From Gymnogyps californianus (lineage: Eukaryota > Chordata > Aves > Accipitriformes > Cathartidae): DNA of 64,000 nucleotides. The stretch lies in NCBI RefSeq assembly GCF_018139145.2, contig NC_059473.1, forward strand, positions 61,734,707-61,798,706, written 5' to 3'. This document shows, one piece after another, positions 52,823 through 64,000 of the stretch. Position numbers and translations under genes: made by a program. Each line of letters opens with the position of its first letter. The stretch's first letter is position 1. The notes beneath the pieces were generated by a model that did not search any database, was not told the origin of the DNA, and saw nothing but the letters and a program-made list of their open reading frames with translations.

Positions 52823-52856
52823 AAGGGAGTATAGTTATGAAGGGAGTATAGTTATG
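52823..52856. repeat. 17-bp perfect tandem duplication
   Basis: AAGGGAGTATAGTTATG twice in direct succession, about 35 bp after the CR1 end. The lack of any mismatch implies a recent event. Confidence 0.9.
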
Positions 52857-55800
52857 AAGAATTTGGTAAATATCAGTGGAAAACCCCCAACAACTTCCAT
52901 GTTTACTGATATATATGCCTTTTCTTTTAATATTCCTTTGTCTTCTCATCGTTTCTGTTTGTTTCCTTGTCAACAAACAGTAATGTTTGTTGACAGTACT
53001 ATTCATTTAAAGAGATGTTTATAGATAATTATACCATATGGAAACTGAACTGTGAGATACAACTGGAATATGATACTGGAAACTTCATTCTACAAATTAC
53101 AAGGAGCTGATCATTTTATACCAGCTTATAAGTTTCCAAAACTGAAAATCTGTTTTCTTGGCAAATTCAAACTTTTCATCTGCCCATCATATGTCGAATT
53201 ACCGTACCTTTTCCACTCCAGCTTTAAGTCTTAGTAGCATGTTCTGACTGAGATATGGGAAGATCTTCCCAAGTCAGGCTGCAGTTGTAACTTTGCTATG
53301 AGCTCTGAGAAAATGGTACATATGTGAATAATCGCTGGAAATCAAAAGCTTTGCTTGCTGTCTCCTTCCCTCTTCCTGCAGACAATCTCTCTCCAGGAGC
53401 ACCAAAGGAAGGGGGGGAATGCAAGAGTAGGAGGCCCTGTCTACCCTGCTGTCCAATGTACAATGGGAAGGACAACAGCAGCTCTGTGAAGGCTGCTTTA
53501 CTTTTGCTGTAGATAAGAAAGCAAATGCAGCCTTACTCCATTGTACCAAAAAATGAGGCATGCAACAATGTTACTCATTAAGAGCAATATCTGCTAAAAT
53601 AACAGTTATGTACATTTTTTGCTCTGATTTGTTGTTTGAAATAGGAGGGAGCTCTAGCGAACAAGGAGTGGAGGAGAGGGGCTGAGGCAGATTATCCTAA
53701 ACTTCAGCAGCCTTCCAACCCAGGAGTTAGGTGTAGCCTACTTGCACTTTGCAGACTGTAGAGATTTGCATAAATACCATGAGCAGTTAATATTTGGGAA
53801 GGTTTCCTGTAGTTAAAGAAACGTGTTTCCTTGTGTTAAAGAAATACAATACAAGCTCTTACTATGCTGGCACCAATGTTTAATTCCATTCTTTTCACCA
53901 GAAAATACCAACAGAGTTCACTAGGTCTTGTCTAAGAGCTGAGGAAGGGAAAATACATTCACAATACACAGTCTTGTAAAACATGAAGATGACATCAAGG
54001 GAGCAATCAAGATGATATGGATGCTATTTATAACTAAAAAGAGATGATCCATGGACAAGAGAAGTATTGAAATCATTGAGCCTGGAGCATTTGTAGGGTA
54101 CCCTAGAACTGTGTGAAAGGCATGCTTTTGCCTTAAATAGAAGAGAAAGTATTGGAAAACTGTCAATAGTCTCCACATGTAACAAAGGTCACTGCTTTTT
54201 AAAAGGTCACCTCAGACAAACCTTAAATTCTTCTGAAGTCTTTCCTCTGGACCATAACCTAAGATAATAAAATAGAGTATTCCTACAAGTCTCAGTCTGT
54301 GTTTGTGTCATTAGCTGTGGCACACTAGGTGTCCCAGGGCTATTCAAAGTAATAATTGTTCTGTCACTTTATAATGTAGCAGACAAACAGCTGCATACAT
54401 AGCTAGGATCAGTCAATGGTGAACATTTACATGACTTATTACACATATAACAAGATACTTAAACATTCAATTGTCTGTTAGTCTGTGCAAAGTGCAATTC
54501 TACATGGAGAGAGAAAATACCCTTTGTTTCCATTTGGACATGCATTATTATTGCTGTCCGTTTAAGTGCTTATAGTTGGGCATGTTACTTTTTTATGGTC
54601 AGAAAAGCAAAAAAGTGTGTTTTTAAAGCATTTATGGACCTGCTTCTGAGATGGAAGAAGAAAATAATCAAGTCTTTTGGTACTTAGGAGCAATTAATTT
54701 TCAGCTCTTGCCTGATCTGGCACTGAATTTGTCTTGGATTACTTGGAAAATTGTCGTCTTCATAATCTTTTTGTTATAGGCCTGTAAAGCAATCCTAATG
54801 ATCTGGACAAGCCCTGAAGCATCTCTAAGGCTTTATGGAAAAATTAATTGAGGATTCACTGCCCTTGGAATTTACTACAAGTGGAACTTAATAGCTCAGG
54901 CAAATTCTCTCCCATATGTTAATAAACTACTGTGGCACTGTCGTGTTTCTGTCTTGGCTTCTCCTCAGTTATTATTCCTGTGTCATCTCAGTTAGCTGCT
55001 ACAGGATCTTATTAATGTAATTCCCACCTAATCCCCTTTCCTTTTTTCCCTTTCCTGTGTCAGCAGCGTTTTGATACGTAATCTTTTACTGTGTACACTT
55101 GCTTGTTCCTTGTATTCCAGCACACGTTCTAATGGCCACTTCCCATTCTGTTCAACTCTGCATGACATGTTAACATTAAATCCATAATTTACTAGAGATC
55201 TTTCCCAGAACTGCTATGGCTGGCTTGCTCTCTCTTGCTCTCTCTCCCCCTCTCTCCCTCCCCGTCTGTCTCATACATAAAAAAAATCCTAGTATTTTCA
55301 GTTTTAAATAATCTAGAAATATATATTAGGAGTCAGGAAGCTCTGGTGTGATATTGCTTTTGCCACTGCCTTGCTGTGTGATCTCTTTATTGGCCTTGTC
55401 TCCCACGTCTGTAGTTTGGGACAAGAAAGGATGGAGCCATTATGTCCTACTGAGCCACCAGCAGCTGAGTTCCACTGAGTGACCACATGCTTGCTTCTAG
55501 TCCACAGCAGGAGGAAAGTCATAAAAGCATGAAAGCTCATGCAAGCATGAGCTGTCTTCATGGTGCTGTGCAAGAATAAAGTGCAAATATACACATACTT
55601 ATCTTTATATAGATAATATTCCTCACCCCACCTACTTGCAACAGTAGCTAAAGGTACTGTTTGCTCCTCCTATTACAGCTTAACTAGTAGTTTGGAAATA
55701 ATGTGAGAATAATATTCACCCACATTGCTCTCACTGCACTTCGAGCCCACTTCTAATTCCTGAGTGCAGCCAGTTACAATATCGTTCAGGCTGGGACGCA

Positions 55801-57926
55801 TGCAGAAGCTCACCTTGCAGGAGGCAGTCATTACTTGTATTTATGTTCTGCAGGACAAAGAAACAATATTGTAGGGAGGAATTGAGTATTTTTATCCTCT
55901 CCTCCCCACTTCCTCCCCAGTATGCCATCTAACTTAGGTAGACCTCAAAGCAGTGTAAACAGAAAACTCCAATTTATTATCAGAAACAGTGGTGAATTAT
56001 GGTTAACATGCTTGTAAAATTAGACAATCCTTTGTGGCACTACTGAAGTCTAAAATGCCTGAAGGCCGCTTCAAATACTGTTAGTGTAGTCTAAACTGAA
56101 ACATGTTTTCTATAGAAAGAAGCCACTTCTCTTAAAGAGAAAAACCTACATTTTCTTAAAAGAAACAAGCTTATTTTGCTGTGACTATTGCAGCATGTCT
56201 TTAAGAAACTTCTCAGTATTGAGGCTATAACATTTTATTTCCACAGGGAAGTTAAAGTGCTTGTTTAAAGTAAGTATTTTCAGAGAGACAGAAACAAGAC
56301 CATTATTTTTCTGCTTGATCCTGCATTTACTACCAAACAAAATGTTTACTCCTGTGAATAGTCCTAGGAATTTTAGATTTCTACCACTTCCATATGAATT
56401 GTTCTTCTCTTCACTTTTTTTTTTTAATATAAGTATTAATTTCAGTGGGAGCACTGGCACCACTAATCAGTACATTTACTATCAAATCTTTGCAAGGTAG
56501 TCAATAAGCACAAGTTTGATATCTGCTACAATTGAAATAGCCAATAAATGGTATTAAAAATTATAAAAATCTGTTGCCTATTAAATTTGCATTAGATTTT
56601 TGCTGTAGCACAATAATAGCAAAATAATGGTGCGCTTGACTTTCCTGGAATAAAAATATTTACCTCAGGGAAAGGATTCTGATATTTAAGTTCCTACTGT
56701 TCACCTTGGAATTTGGTTCAGCATGCCTGTTCATCAATAACATTTTTATATTTCTTGATGTTGTCATGACAATCCGTATTTGGACTCTAGACCTATTCTC
56801 TCAAGTCCTCCACCTTGCTCAGATCTTTACACTGACCTGCTCTTTTTTTTTCTTTTTTTTTTCTTTTTTGCATTTACATTTTGCTTCACACAAAAGCAAA
56901 AAAGGCAATAGCAATTACTGTCTGAAATTACTGCCTGAAAAGGCAACTGCAATTACAAAAAAGGTAGTGTCTTGAAAAATGACAACTGTAGATGCTTAGA
57001 TTTTGGCTCAGGATTTCTGCCTGAATACAGACCGTGAGATTTGTCCCAGTTAAATCTTTATTTTAGCATCTTCAGCTACAACATGTAGCAAAGATGTTAC
57101 TGTACATTTCTTCATAGACATGAAGAAAGAAGCTTCTGGTACATTTTTGCTATGTCTTTATATTGTCTTGAATGGCCAAAAGGCAATGACCATGGTTTCA
57201 TCTTTAAAAACAAGCAGTGCATCAAACACAGTAAATAATAACCCTTTCCCACTGAAAGGTAAACCTTGGCAGGGAAACTAACACCTACGAACATGACTTT
57301 GGTATATACCTCTGGGAGGCTAATAATTTCAAGATGCGACCAAGATTCTGAAATTGTTTAATGCTGCCTTCCTCTTTCCTAAAAGCAATCTAATCTAGGA
57401 TTCCACTTTTAATATAATTCCAAATAATCTTTAAATATTTCTTTAAAAATATCCTAAGCTATCTAGAAAAATATGTTGAATTTTAAGGAAAAAAATCTTA
57501 AAAAGTCCAAAGTTCCTATTAAATTTAACCCAGGAACACTGATACAATCAACAAATAGTAGCAAATTCAAAAGCTTTGTTGAACACTAAGAAATGAAGTA
57601 GCCTAGGACATATCCTGTCGAAATGTTTTATTGGCTAGTTGTTTTTGAGAGTAGTGATTATAGAAGCAATCCTCAAATGAAAACACTTTTCCATGAGAAA
57701 GATTCATAATTTTCTGTAATTAGAAAAAAAATCTCCCAGTTCTAGTATGCTGAGCCAGAAAAAAAAAAAAAAGGCAGGAAGGAAGATCTCAATATTAAAT
57801 AACAGAGAAATAATGGTGACCAATGAGACAGAGAGTATATAGTCACTAAGCAGAAACTGTGGTCATAATAAGATTTCCTTCCGAAGATAATTTGGAAAAA
57901 ACTTACAGCATACAGATCTCTCATCT
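52857..57926. other. AT-rich unique sequence, no gene seen
   Basis: About 5 kb with frames under 100 codons that match nothing known. Low-complexity CT-rich tracts lie at about 55228-55272 and T-rich ones at about 56840-56870. An A-run at 57759-57772 precedes the pentanucleotide array. Confidence 0.5.
55228..55272. repeat. CT-rich simple repeat
   Basis: CTCTCT and CCCTCT units without purines over most of its length. Confidence 0.65.
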
Positions 57927-58096
57927 CCTTCCCTTCCCTTCCCTTCCCTTCCCTTCCCTTCCCTTCCCTTCCCTTCCCTTCCCTTCCCTTCCCTTCCCTT
58001 CCCTTCCCTTCCCTTCCCTTCCCTTCCCTTCCCTTCCCTTCCCTTCCCTTCCTTCCCCTTCCCTTCCCTTCCCTTCCCTTTCCCTTCCCTTCCCCT
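57927..58096. repeat. CCCTT pentanucleotide array, about 33 units
   Basis: A 170-bp nearly perfect run of CCCTT on plus (AAGGG on minus), with one irregular spot at about 58050-58060 and another at about 58081. Because the unit has no stop in any frame, long open frames of five-residue periodicity run through it on both strands; they are artefacts. The minus strand has GGG tracts separated by two A residues throughout, which meets the usual four-tract G-quadruplex rule many times over. Long homopurine arrays like this are unstable in copy number and hard to sequence. Confidence 0.95.
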
Positions 58097-58736
58097 GCAA
58101 AAAAAGAACCACAAAACCCAATCTTTTCTTTCTCATGATAAAGTCAAAATACACTATATTTTGAATGACAACATTTGAAATCCTCAGATGCTCTAAGTAC
58201 TGCCTACTGTAGGAGTTTAAACAAAATGCCTAAGGCAAATCAATATTCTCTTGCCTTATTCTGTCATACTTAGGCCTTTTGTGATTTGGCGAAGTTTAAT
58301 ACTGCTGTATCTGAGCCAGTGGTGAAATCTGTGAGACTGTATATGGCTAAGAGGCTCCCACACATGTGATTACCTGCACTTAAAAAAAATAATAAAAAAA
58401 GCCCCCATAACACAATTCACAAAACATTTTGTTCTCAGGCTTAAACTGAATAAGAAATCCACATGCCTTGATTTATTATGAAGACCTCAGGAAGCATTTG
58501 AAAGGATAGCTCTCCAGCTGTAAACATCCATTCAGAATTTAACTGCAGGTACGTCCACTTTCATATGTTCTGTCAATACATGCATTATTGATTGCATTCA
58601 TTACTAAGCAATGGCTCATATCTTCAGTACAAAACAGATCCCTTAAAATTTTCATGAAACACAAATATTTCAGCTGCCGCTTTGGAGAAAAATGTGACTA
58701 GACCATCTTAACCATCTCTATCTCTAGTTTAGCAAC
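58097..58736. other. Unique sequence between array and LTR, no gene seen
   Basis: About 640 bp of AT-rich DNA with no repeat or frame of note. It ends in the left target duplication GCAAC of LTR copy 2. Confidence 0.5.
58732..58736. repeat. Target-site duplication, left (LTR A copy 2)
   Basis: GCAAC directly abuts the LTR and matches 59337-59341. Confidence 0.75.
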
Positions 58737-58862
58737 TATCTTGGTTTAATCCCAGCTGGCACCTAAGCTGCACACAGCCACTTGCTCACTCCCCTTCTAT
58801 GGGATGGGGGAGAGAATCGGAAGGGTAAAAGTGAGAAAAGTCATGGGTTGAGGTAAAGACAG

Positions 58863-58868
58863 TTTAAT
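58863..58868 (-). promoter_or_regulatory. Poly(A) signal of LTR family A copy 2
   Basis: ATTAAA on the sense strand, about 190 bp downstream of the TATA box. Confidence 0.55.
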
Positions 58869-59053
58869 AAGTAAAGCAAAAGCTGCGCACGCAAGCAAAG
58901 CAAAACAAGGAATTCATTCACCACTTCCCATCGGCAGGCAGGTGTTCAGCCATCTCCAGGAAAGCAGGGCTCCATCACGCCTAACGGTTACTTGGGAAGA
59001 CAAATGCCGTCACTCCCAACGTCCCCCCCTTCCTTCCTTCTTCTTCCCCCAGC

Positions 59054-59060
59054 TTTATAT
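59054..59060 (-). promoter_or_regulatory. TATA box of LTR family A copy 2
   Basis: ATATAAA on the sense strand, at the same place as in copies 1 and 3. Confidence 0.6.
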
Positions 59061-59336
59061 GCTGAGCACGACATCATATGGTATGGAATATCCCTTTGGT
59101 CAGTTGGGGTCAGCTGTCCCAACTGTGTCCCCTCCCAGCTTCTTGTGCACCCCCAGCCTACTCTCTGGTGGGGTGGTGTGAGAAGCAAAAAAGGCCTTGA
59201 TGCTGTGTAAGCACTGCTCAGCAGTACCTAAAACATCCCTCTGTTATCAACACTGTTTTCAGCACAAATTCAAAACATAGCCCCATACTAGCTACTGTGG
59301 AAGAAAATTAACTCTATCACGGCCAAAACCAACGCA

Positions 59337-59341
59337 GCAAC
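59337..59341. repeat. Target-site duplication, right (LTR A copy 2)
   Basis: GCAAC directly abuts the other LTR end and matches 58732-58736. Confidence 0.75.
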
Positions 59342-62300
59342 TTAATTTGGAATTTTGGTTTTTTCTCTTGAAAATAAGAGAAAGGAGAAGGATGAAGGCT
59401 CTCTAATAGGGGCTGCCAAGAGAATCAGCTCTCCTGCTCCACTAAGTATGAAAGTTAAATTCCTCTTTAGCTCTCTGCCCTTCAGCTTGCTTCTCTGCGT
59501 ATCTGCCTCTGTACACGTGGAGAAGGCATCTGACATCTCCAGGGCTAATAATAATGTTGCCAGATAGCAATGCTGTTCCTGGAACAGGTTGTCACAGACC
59601 AATACGCTGTAACAACAGGCTGAGGCAATTATGGTGAATAACAGCAAAAGCGGTGAGTTACTTCCTGACTGAGACAGACTGTTGCTCTGTTTGCCTAAGG
59701 GATTTTCCCAGTGATATTAGCTCTGACCGTTAGATGCCCAATTACAGCAGCTAACAGAGAAGTAGAGCATGTCTGTCTTCAGTGGGGGCAATTGAGACTG
59801 TGAAGTGAAGTAAAATAAAGCAGCCTCTGCTTCATAGCACATAAAGTTCTTGGAATCCCAATTACAAGGACCAACAGCAGGAACGGGCTTGAGGATGGGT
59901 CAGATACTAGGGAAGAGCTGAACTGCAGACAGGTTGGTAAAGGAGGTTCAGCCGAGACTCCTGTAACTCTCAGCCAACAGGGCTTGAAGAAAGAAGGCAA
60001 CAAAGACATATTTTGCCTTCTCATGCACAGCTGAAGCTGCACCTAGAAGTTGGCTATTGTCAACCACAACTTAGGCTGGCAGGACTCAGTAGTCCAATGA
60101 GCTGCTGAAAATTGGTTCCTAGCTACAGATAGTTCGAATTAGCATAGATCCAGAGAAAAAACTGTTGGCCCTGATCACAGGAACCATGATTAACTTAGAG
60201 GGATTCACTTCCTGCAGCAACCCAGGTGGAAATTACTCTATCCTAGAAACAAACTTCCATACTGCAGCAGTCAAGGACTTCAGTCAAAGGTCTTGTGACA
60301 AATCTTTACAGATAACATTGAATCACTTTTTACGTCATTCCATTACATATTTCAGATTTCAAGAAGCTGAATACTTCAGGCTTTTTCCCCAGAGACTCTA
60401 CTGAATGGGAAAAACTGAACAGAAAAACATCCAGGAAAAGATATATCCTAGATAAACAAGAGATGGAGAGGGCCATAGTAGTTAAGACACCTTATGTTGT
60501 TCCATAGATCTATGCAGGAGTTTGCTACAAAGAAAGGGAGATGAAAAATCAGGAAGTAATTATTGACTTTACCTATGCTTCATTGTACACAGACACTAGA
60601 GATCCTATGAGGTCCTGATGGAACTGGTAGTGACTCCTTATTTCCATCTCCCTTATCCATTGAGAGGCAAAGTCTAAATGAAACTCCCACTCCGAAGGCA
60701 GAACTTGGGCAAGCACAGATACTTGTTTTCAAGATAGCTGTCTTGCTGTCGACCTGAAGTTTTTATGGCTTATTATGGACTTTCCAACAGCTGGTTTAAT
60801 TGACTGCTTCCACCTACTCCTCTCCTTACAGAACCTTAGTTATCTCAGATAAGAGATGCAAAAGAATTAATCATGCATTGTTTTAAATAACACACAAACA
60901 TGGAACAAGATCTGCCTTCATTTGCTCCAACTGCATGTCATGCTCACCTTCAGAGTATACTTCGCAATACGATTTTTCTTTTTTAACAAAACAAATTTAA
61001 CAAAATGTATTAGCAGTGGCAAAAGAGCTTGAGGGGCTCCAGAGCTCTGGAGTTTTGTGGGCATTATAGATAGGAACATGGATATTCTTGTTTTCCTGAA
61101 ACTCTGAGGCAAGTTGAAACCAGTCCTTAAAATCCTTAAAATGCATTGTACAGATTGCATTTTCTTCTGGTTTCACCTCTCACTCACAGTATTTCAATAA
61201 TTTTTTTTGTGTTCCTCTAGTCATTCATTAAAAAAAAAAAAAAGAAAGAAAGAAAAAAGAAAGAAGAAAAAATAAAGAGGGAGAAAACCTTTCTTTAGTT
61301 GTAGGAACATACACTTCATAATGAGAAAAAAGTTAAGATTCTTGAGTCACACATGGTTGTTGTGATTTCTGCTGCAGCTGCTTGTCCCATTCCTGTCTCA
61401 GATATGTCTGTTCTTTATTTAGGTATGCTGCAGTCGCTTAACCTCAGGGCTTTACAGCCTGGCATAGCAAGAAAAGATGAAATTGGCGCCAGTTTTGCCT
61501 TCATAAATCTGACTATAAACTACCGGTCTCCAGTAACTCCTGCACAAACACAGCAGCTGAGCCATACCTGCGCTGGGGTTGGGAACCTCCAAAGTTTAAA
61601 TGAGTTCCCTAGAGAGGGGCAAGAGCCACTGCTGCTGTACCAAGGTTAGCCATGCCCTCTTATAAACCAGATTCCTGCATTATACCAACCACTACACCAT
61701 GCACTACTTATCAGGCATCATACATCCATCTGGATTTCAAGGAGAACTGAGGAAAAGAATTACAAGCTTCCCTACACATCCACAGCAGTGCATTGTGACA
61801 TATTTTCTCAGCCTTCACAAACATGAACAGTGACAAATGCAAATCTCTGCCTAGAATAATGACCTTTCTAACGTCAAAATTAAAACAGCTCTGAAGTATT
61901 GGTTCACTTTATTATGGTACTAAATACATCTAAGAAAATGGAAGATCTTGAGTGGTTAAAACATGAAAAGTCACATTCAGAATCCAACTGTTCTATTTGA
62001 AATTTTCTCCCAGATCCATAAATCAAATCCTTATATTTCATTCTTTGTATCAATCTTCAATTTTTAAATATATTTTCAAAACCTAAAGGAAGGAATAAAC
62101 ATGCTAAATAATAGTCTTGTTCAAATAAGCTCTTTGACTGGATAGCATCATTTTTAGCCACTGTTTGAGTGGTAAAAGAATGCAAGATTTAAAAGAAAAG
62201 TAGTTGCTCTGAAAAAGTAAAGCAATGAAAGGAAAGAATGTGAAGAAGTTAAGCTATGGAGATATGAAGCTAAACTCTCTACAAGCAGTGGAATATTTTT

Positions 62301-62835
62301 TCTCAGCAATGTTGTCACAACAGAACTACATTTATGAATATTAAAGTCTTACAGTTTTAAAGTTTTTTTCTAAACTGAGTTTCTACTTCCTGAGACAAGA
62401 GCCAGACAGTTTGTACGTTCCCAGCTATAACTTCCCAGGCTACATTTGAAAACATTGCCCTTTGTAGACACAGGACTAAAACCTGTGTCCTTTGCAGATC
62501 AAGGATATAGTCCCATCTATTTCTATGAGTTACAAATATGGCCATCATTCTAATTTTTTTCCATATTTGTTAGCCCTTATTGCACATGACATTTTGCTTT
62601 GCATTACACTTTCTCTCACAGACTGTACCCAACAATATGCGAAGGAATCCCAGACTTGTCAGGATGGAAAAAGAGATTCATACCGCACTAATCTTTTAAT
62701 TCCTCCTTTTTCCAAGCTCAGTGTTTGAGATTCTTTCATCATCATTTTTATTCATGTCTGAAACTAAACACCCTTTTATTATTGAATTATGGTTCCTCAC
62801 CCAAACTGTTCTTTTCCAATGAATTCTAAAATCTT
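59342..62835. other. Spacer between two inverted LTRs, no gene and no proviral interior seen
   Basis: About 3.5 kb of AT-rich DNA. I looked for gag, pol or env remnants and for a primer-binding site and saw none. That fits two separate solo LTRs rather than a rearranged provirus. Frames (for example 59342-59647 on minus and 61353-61649 on plus) match no known protein. A purine-rich tract lies at 61229-61287. Confidence 0.55.
61229..61287. repeat. A/GA-rich purine tract
   Basis: Fourteen or so A residues followed by GAAA and GAAGAAA units. It could be an old poly(A) tail that gained G residues, but no retrocopy upstream is recognised. Confidence 0.55.
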
Positions 62836-63062
62836 GCATGGGGCTACATTTTGGATTTGTGCTGAAAACAGTGTTGATAACAGAGGGATGTTTTAGGTAC
62901 TGCTGAGCAGTGCTTACACAGCATCAAGGCCTTTTTTGCTTCTCACACCACCCCACCAGAGAGTAGGCTGGGGGTGCACAAGAAGCTGGGAGGGACACAG
63001 TTGGGACAGCTGACCCCAACTGACCAAAGGGATATTCCATACCATATGATGTCGTGCTCAGC

Positions 63063-63069
63063 ATATAAA
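63063..63069 (+). promoter_or_regulatory. TATA box of LTR family A copy 3
   Basis: ATATAAA in the context GCATATAAAGC, shared by all three family A copies. Confidence 0.6.
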
Positions 63070-63254
63070 GCTGGGGGAAGAAGAAGGAAGGAAGGGGGGG
63101 ACGTTGGGAGTGACGGCATTTGTCTTCCCAAGTAACCGTTAGGCGTGATGGAGCCCTGCTTTCCTGGAGATGGCTGAACACCTGCCTGCCAATGGGAAGT
63201 GGTGAATGAATTCCTTGTTTTGCTTTGCTTGCGTGCGCAGCTTTTGCTTTACTT

Positions 63255-63260
63255 ATTAAA
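63255..63260 (+). promoter_or_regulatory. Poly(A) signal of LTR family A copy 3
   Basis: ATTAAA, about 190 bp after the TATA box, followed by a T/C-rich stretch. Confidence 0.55.
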
Positions 63261-63386
63261 CTGTCTTTACCTCAACCCATGACTTTTCTCACTTTTACCC
63301 TTCCAATTCTCTTCCCCATCCCACAGAAGGGGAGGGAGTGAGCGGCTGTGTGGGGCTTAGTTGCCGGCTGGAGTTAAACCATGACA

Positions 63387-64000
63387 GAGACACTTTCCAC
63401 AGATGAATTCAGCAGTTACTTATGGAGCCATCTTTGAAGCCACATTTTTCACAAGAACATACAGTCCTACTCTACAGCTGATAAAACAGATGCTCTTTGG
63501 ATCAAGTACTGTGCAGGTATGTAGAAACACATCAAACCATGGAAAACTACTCTGATGTTCATTTTCAAAATCTGAGAAACAACATAAGAAACAACATTCA
63601 CTCTAAACATTTTCGAATAATAATAGTAAATTAATATTCATCACCAGAACAGATTTATTTCTAGACAATGTTTTACCCAGCATAATTATATTTCCTCAAT
63701 ATAGTATTGTCTTGGGAAAATTCTTTCTTACATTCTCCTGCTTTGAATAGTCTTCCCATTGCTCATGTATGAAAGATAATGTAGTTATGGGATAACCTGT
63801 ACCTTCTCTTCTTTCTTTCCTTTCTCAACTCTTTGCATTTTTCCTAATCTGTCCCTAAGTCTGGAACATCACATTACATCTGGCATGTACTTCCATTTCT
63901 TCTTTCGGATTCTGCCTCTAAACAAAGACTCCTCACTTTTCTGAAAGTGATCCACCCCAGTAAATATGCTGCCTCCAGCCAGCAGTGCTTTTTATTAAAA
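63387..64000. other. Unique sequence to the window end, no gene seen
   Basis: About 610 bp of AT-rich DNA without a recognised frame or repeat. Confidence 0.5.

Larger units (their letters stand above)
58737..59336 (-). mobile_element. Solo LTR of an avian endogenous retrovirus, family A copy 2
   Basis: A 600-bp LTR with its sense strand on minus, flanked by a 5-bp duplication GCAAC (58732-58736 and 59337-59341), which sets its ends. The first bases on plus are TATCTTGG where copies 1 and 3 have TGT..., so the terminal TG has mutated to TA. Sense-strand TATA (complement of 59054-59060) and ATTAAA (complement of 58863-58868) are intact. No proviral interior is attached. From about 58,820 to 59,280 it is nearly identical to the inverted copy 3, but its terminal 80 bp (58737-58819) resemble copy 1 more. 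A 5-bp duplication suggests an ERVL-like integrase; the family name is not certain. Confidence 0.9.
62836..63386 (+). mobile_element. Solo LTR of an avian endogenous retrovirus, family A copy 3, missing its first 47 bp or so
   Basis: A plus-sense LTR of 551 bp ending in TTAAACCATGACA, a proper CA end. Similarity to copies 1 and 2 begins only at GCATGGGGCTAC (62836), so about 47 bp of the 5' (U3) end are absent and unrelated sequence lies there. No target duplication is visible, which agrees with loss of that end. TATA (63063-63069) and ATTAAA (63255-63260) are in place. From its start to about 63,304 it differs from copy 2 at only about five positions; the last 80 bp differ at about a dozen sites plus gaps. 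No gag, pol or env is attached. Confidence 0.88.

Noticed and set aside
57859..58164. Open frames with five-residue periodicity on both strands
   Set aside because: They arise from the CCCTT array, whose unit contains no stop triplet in any frame.
58942..59210. Frames of 66-79 codons, repeated at 62924-63188
   Set aside because: The two sites encode nearly the same peptides only because they are copies of one LTR; LTRs of this kind do not code for protein here.
58737..63386. Copies 2 and 3 as the two LTRs of one provirus
   Set aside because: They are inverted relative to each other, copy 2 has its own 5-bp duplication, and the spacer shows no gag, pol, env or primer-binding site.

Overview
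The window looks like bird nuclear DNA: an AT-rich, gene-poor stretch, intergenic or deep intronic. This rests on two CR1 LINE copies (the main avian LINE, with its typical 3' end) and four solo LTRs of endogenous retroviruses with layouts common in birds. I found no host exon, tRNA, rRNA, CRISPR array or bacterial-type gene. No open frame exceeds about 210 codons, and the longest ones lie in repeats.

Layout. 1-11,007: unique AT-rich DNA, plus an unidentified GC-rich block near 1.72-2.19 kb. 11,008-11,601: solo LTR, family A copy 1, minus strand. 11,602-29,690: unique DNA with small simple repeats. 29,695-30,020: an isolated CpG-containing island. 31,802-32,889: a second LTR type (family B, minus strand) with an internal minisatellite and a 5-bp CCCCC target duplication. 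34,495-34,606: a roughly 110-bp module that recurs inverted inside the next element. 37,492 to about 39,190: decayed antisense CR1, split by that module at 38,496-38,605. About 50,965-52,787: better preserved sense CR1 with a reverse transcriptase remnant. 57,927-58,096: a CCCTT pentanucleotide array. 58,737-59,336 and 62,836-63,386: family A LTR copies 2 and 3 in inverted orientation.

No genes act together here; the readable content is the insertion and repair history of mobile elements. Two observations stand out. First, a short module is shared by two sites 4 kb apart in opposite orientation, and one copy cuts precisely into a CR1. Second, the inverted LTR pair is about 99% identical over about 450 bp but only about 85% over the terminal 80 bp, as expected after gene conversion or from recombinant source elements. 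All identities were counted by eye and all family names come from recognition, not a database search.
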